In this document: piece by piece, positions 61,957 through 64,000 of the stretch
How positions within the stretch are numbered: the first letter of the stretch is position 1
Layout of the letters: each line of letters begins with the position of its first letter
DNA from: Deltaproteobacteria bacterium HGW-Deltaproteobacteria-12
GTDB taxonomy: Bacteria; Desulfobacterota; Syntrophia; Syntrophales; Smithellaceae
Length of the DNA stretch: 64,000 nucleotides
Assembly (NCBI GenBank): GCA_002840565.1
Contig: PHBK01000008.1
Coordinates: 43,394 to 107,393 of the forward strand
Direction of reading: 5' to 3'
Translations under genes and position numbers: made by a program
The notes under the pieces: model-generated
The model's input: only the letters and a program-made list of their open reading frames with translations
What the model was told of the DNA's origin: nothing
Databases searched by the model: none

Positions 61957-62823
61957 ATGCTCTTGCAGCAGATTGTAAGCGGATTGGCCATGGGTTCCAT
62001 TTATGCTTTGGTGGCGGTTGGTTTTGTTCTGATCTACAAATCCACGGAGGTGACCAATTTCGCCCAGGGCGAATTCATGATGGTTGGTGCTTTTATAGCT
62101 TTTACCTGCATCAATTTCTTTTCGATCCCCTTTCTTCCCGCTCTTGCGATCACCCTGATCTTCATGTTTTTTTTCGGAGTCGTGGTTGAGCGCATAGTTA
62201 TCCGCCCTCTGGTGGGCGAGGAAGCCGTTGCTATTGTCCTGGCCACCATCGGCCTGGGCATTCTTGTGCGCAGTATAGCCGGCATGATCTGGGGCTACGA
62301 TACTTACCAGTTCAAGAGTGGCATCACCGACTACCCTGTGCGACTTGGCGCTCTGTCGATTTCATCCGTTCACCTGTGGATCATCGGCATCACTCTGGCT
62401 CTGATCATAGTCCTCTATTTCTTCTTTAGTCGGACCAAAATGGGTATCTCCATGGAGGCGACATCACAAAATCAACTGGCGGCTTTTCTCATGGGCATCG
62501 GTGTCAATACGGTATTCTCGCGCATTTGGGCTATCAGCGCTGTGGTTGCGGCAGTGGGAGGTGTTTTGATAACCCCTATTCATTTCTTGAATTACAATAT
62601 GGGGTTTATCGGTTTAAGGGCCTTTCCGGCGGCAGTGCTGGGAGGTTTCGGCAGCATCCCGGGCGCTATTTTAGGGGGCGTTATTATCGGAGTTTCAGAG
62701 TCCCTGGCCGGGGTATACCTGCCCAGAGGTTTTAAGGACGTCTTTGCCTGGATCATCCTCTTTGTCGTTTTGATGATCAGGCCTAAAGGCATATTCGGCA
62801 TTCAGGAAAGAAAGAGGGTTTAA
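61957..62823 (+). CDS. Liv-type ABC transporter permease (LivH-like), second system
   Basis: A 288-residue permease with about eight membrane helices. S-G-L-A-M-G-S-I-Y-A-L-V-A-V-G-F, E-V-T-N-F-A-Q-G-E-F and M-E-A-T-S-Q-N-Q-L-A-A-F-L-M-G are LivH signatures. G-G-F-G-S-I-P-G-A-I-L-G-G follows. AAAGGGG lies upstream of the start. Distinct from the first system at 26210. No binding-protein gene is visible before it in this window. Confidence 0.93.
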   Translation: MLLQQIVSGLAMGSIYALVAVGFVLIYKSTEVTNFAQGEFMMVGAFIAFTCINFFSIPFLPALAITLIFMFFFGVVVERIVIRPLVGEEAVAIVLATIGLGILVRSIAGMIWGYDTYQFKSGITDYPVRLGALSISSVHLWIIGITLALIIVLYFFFSRTKMGISMEATSQNQLAAFLMGIGVNTVFSRIWAISAVVAAVGGVLITPIHFLNYNMGFIGLRAFPAAVLGGFGSIPGAILGGVIIGVSESLAGVYLPRGFKDVFAWIILFVVLMIRPKGIFGIQERKRV

Positions 62824-62826
62824 AAG

Positions 62827-63903
62827 ATGCGCATCATCAAGCGGGAAAGCTATCTACAGGATATCCAGCTGTTTAAATTTAAAAGCACGATTTTCTGGTA
62901 CATGCTTATTATTGCGATGTTTCTCCTGGCCCCTCTGATACTGAGCTCCTATTGGGTCTCACTGATGAATCTGATCGGCATATATGTAATTGTTGCCCTG
63001 GGATTAAACCTGCTGACCGGCTATACGGGACAGGTTTCTCTGGGGCATGCCGCCTTTTTCGCCATCGGCGCTTACACATCGGCCATCTTAACCGGGAAAC
63101 TGGGGATAGCCTTTTGGATTGCCCTGCCGGCGGCTGGTTTGCTCGCTGCGGTAACGGGCATAATAATCGGCCTGCCGGCCCTGAGGCTAAAGGGTCTTTA
63201 TCTGGCCATAGCCACAATGGGTTTCGCGTTTATTGTGGAAGAAATCATTGTGCAATGGGAGGGGCTGACCAATGGTGTTAACGGCCTGAACCTGGTTCGG
63301 CCTACCCTGGGTCCATTTAATTTTACGACTGATGAAAGTTATTATTACCTGATTTTTGCCACAGTTCTTCTGCTGATTATTCTGCTGAAAAATATTTTGC
63401 GCACGCCCACGGGAAGGGCTTTTGTGGCAATTCGCAGCAGCGAGGTGGCCGCGGAATCGATGGGAGTGAATCTTGCGGTATACAAGACAGCAGCCTTTGC
63501 CATCAGCGCGCTTTTCACCGGCATTGCCGGGTCGCTTTTTGCCCACCATATGCTTTTTATCGGCCCGGAAAATTTTGATTTTCTTGTCTCGATCAGTTTC
63601 CTGGTGATGATCCTCGTGGGGGGGCTGGGCTCGGTTCATGGTTCTGTCTTTGGCGCTATCTTCATAACTACACTCCCCGAACTCATTTCCTTAAGCAAAG
63701 GTTATCTGCCTGCTATTATCGGAGAGCAGGCAGGGCTGCGGGCTGCGGTTTACGGACTGATTCTGGTGCTGTTCATCCGTTTTGAGCCGCTTGGTATTTA
63801 CGGCCGCTGGTGTAAAATAAAATTCTATTTTGAACATTTTCCGATCTACAAGAAGGATACCTTCCGGAGGGTCAGGAAATTTTACCGGACAGAAAGACAT
63901 TAG
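62827..63903 (+). CDS. Liv-type ABC transporter permease (LivM-like), second system
   Basis: A 358-residue membrane protein. G-L-N-L-L-T-G-Y-T-G-Q-V-S-L-G-H-A-A-F is the LivM hallmark and R-S-S-E-V-A-A-E-S-M-G-V-N the coupling helix. V-G-G-L-G-S-V-H-G-S-V-F-G-A near the end is typical. A basic C-terminal tail of about 25 residues is extra. Starts 3 bp after its partner's stop. Confidence 0.94.
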   Translation: MRIIKRESYLQDIQLFKFKSTIFWYMLIIAMFLLAPLILSSYWVSLMNLIGIYVIVALGLNLLTGYTGQVSLGHAAFFAIGAYTSAILTGKLGIAFWIALPAAGLLAAVTGIIIGLPALRLKGLYLAIATMGFAFIVEEIIVQWEGLTNGVNGLNLVRPTLGPFNFTTDESYYYLIFATVLLLIILLKNILRTPTGRAFVAIRSSEVAAESMGVNLAVYKTAAFAISALFTGIAGSLFAHHMLFIGPENFDFLVSISFLVMILVGGLGSVHGSVFGAIFITTLPELISLSKGYLPAIIGEQAGLRAAVYGLILVLFIRFEPLGIYGRWCKIKFYFEHFPIYKKDTFRRVRKFYRTERH

Positions 63904-63919
63904 AGAGGGAAATCAGGAT

Positions 63920-64000
63920 ATGGGAGAGACATTACTTAAAGCCGAGGGCATGTCTATCCGGTTTGGCGGAGTGAATGCCTTGCAGGACGTCAATATCGAC
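63920..64000 (+). CDS. Liv-type ABC transporter ATP-binding protein (LivG-like), N-terminus only
   Basis: Only 27 codons are in the window. M-G-E-T-L-L-K-A-E-G-M-S-I-R-F-G-G-V-N-A-L is a typical LivG start (F-G-G-x-x-A-L), and the gene follows the permeases directly. It continues past the right edge. Confidence 0.85.
   Translation, partial: MGETLLKAEGMSIRFGGVNALQDVNID

Overview
The window reads as chromosome of an anaerobic, probably syntrophic Desulfobacterota-type bacterium (Syntrophales-like). This rests on gene content: several acyl-CoA dehydrogenases, class III CoA-transferases, a 4-hydroxybutyryl-CoA dehydratase homologue, thiolase/DUF35 sets and Liv-type transporters, with no oxygenase seen. 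The placement is inference; no rRNA or sequence search was available.

1-5.8 kb is housekeeping: the 3' part of plsB, a WbuC-like cupin, eno, a TtcA-like tRNA thiolase, smpB, a hotdog thioesterase and ssrA (tmRNA, tag AENYDYALAA). The 3' end of ssrA is an integration site. A 3.2 kb AT-rich island lies between two 23-bp direct repeats (5746-5768 and 8935-8957, one mismatch). It holds an integrase remnant, a DUF4145-type Zn-ribbon protein and an OLD-type ATPase/TOPRIM protein, a possible defence pair.

9-24 kb is mixed. It has a flavoprotein and an SDR, then a PAS/sigma-54 activator followed by a candidate upstream activating repeat, a GG-N10-GC sigma-54 promoter and a run of very small Cys-rich and membrane proteins. 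Next come an ICMT-like methyltransferase, a diguanylate cyclase, a LexA-like repressor divergent from an SRAP/HMCES gene with a GAAC-N4-GTTC box inside the promoter, an Fe-S aldo/keto reductase, a PDZ-WD40-caspase-like protein, a radical SAM protein, an FAH-family enzyme, an ATC-hydrolase-like protein and a broken SDR gene.

24.7-64 kb is one co-directional catabolic region in three blocks. Block 1 (24.8-36.2 kb) has a Liv-type transporter, two tandem class III CoA-transferases, a TetR regulator, a 4-hydroxybutyryl-CoA dehydratase homologue, a crotonase and a hydroxyacyl-CoA dehydrogenase, and ends at an intrinsic terminator. Block 2 (36.5-60.3 kb) is a 23-gene run led by a TetR regulator with an operator-like palindrome. 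It holds acyl-CoA dehydrogenases, hydroxyacyl-CoA dehydrogenases, two canonical thiolases, a PP2C-like phosphatase, PHP and MBL hydrolases and a BKACE enzyme. Its centre is a duplicated module of paired thiolase-fold proteins lacking the thiolase Cys and His, four DUF35 Zn-ribbon/OB proteins, two phytoene-desaturase-like flavoproteins and a CrtC-like lipocalin protein. Block 3 (60.8 kb to the end) has another acyl-CoA dehydrogenase and a second Liv-type transporter.

Taken together, blocks 1-3 look like uptake of an organic acid, activation by CoA transfer, oxidation and hydration, and C-C cleavage by an unusual thiolase-like/DUF35 machinery. The substrate cannot be read from sequence; a branched or isoprenoid-like acid is a hypothesis.
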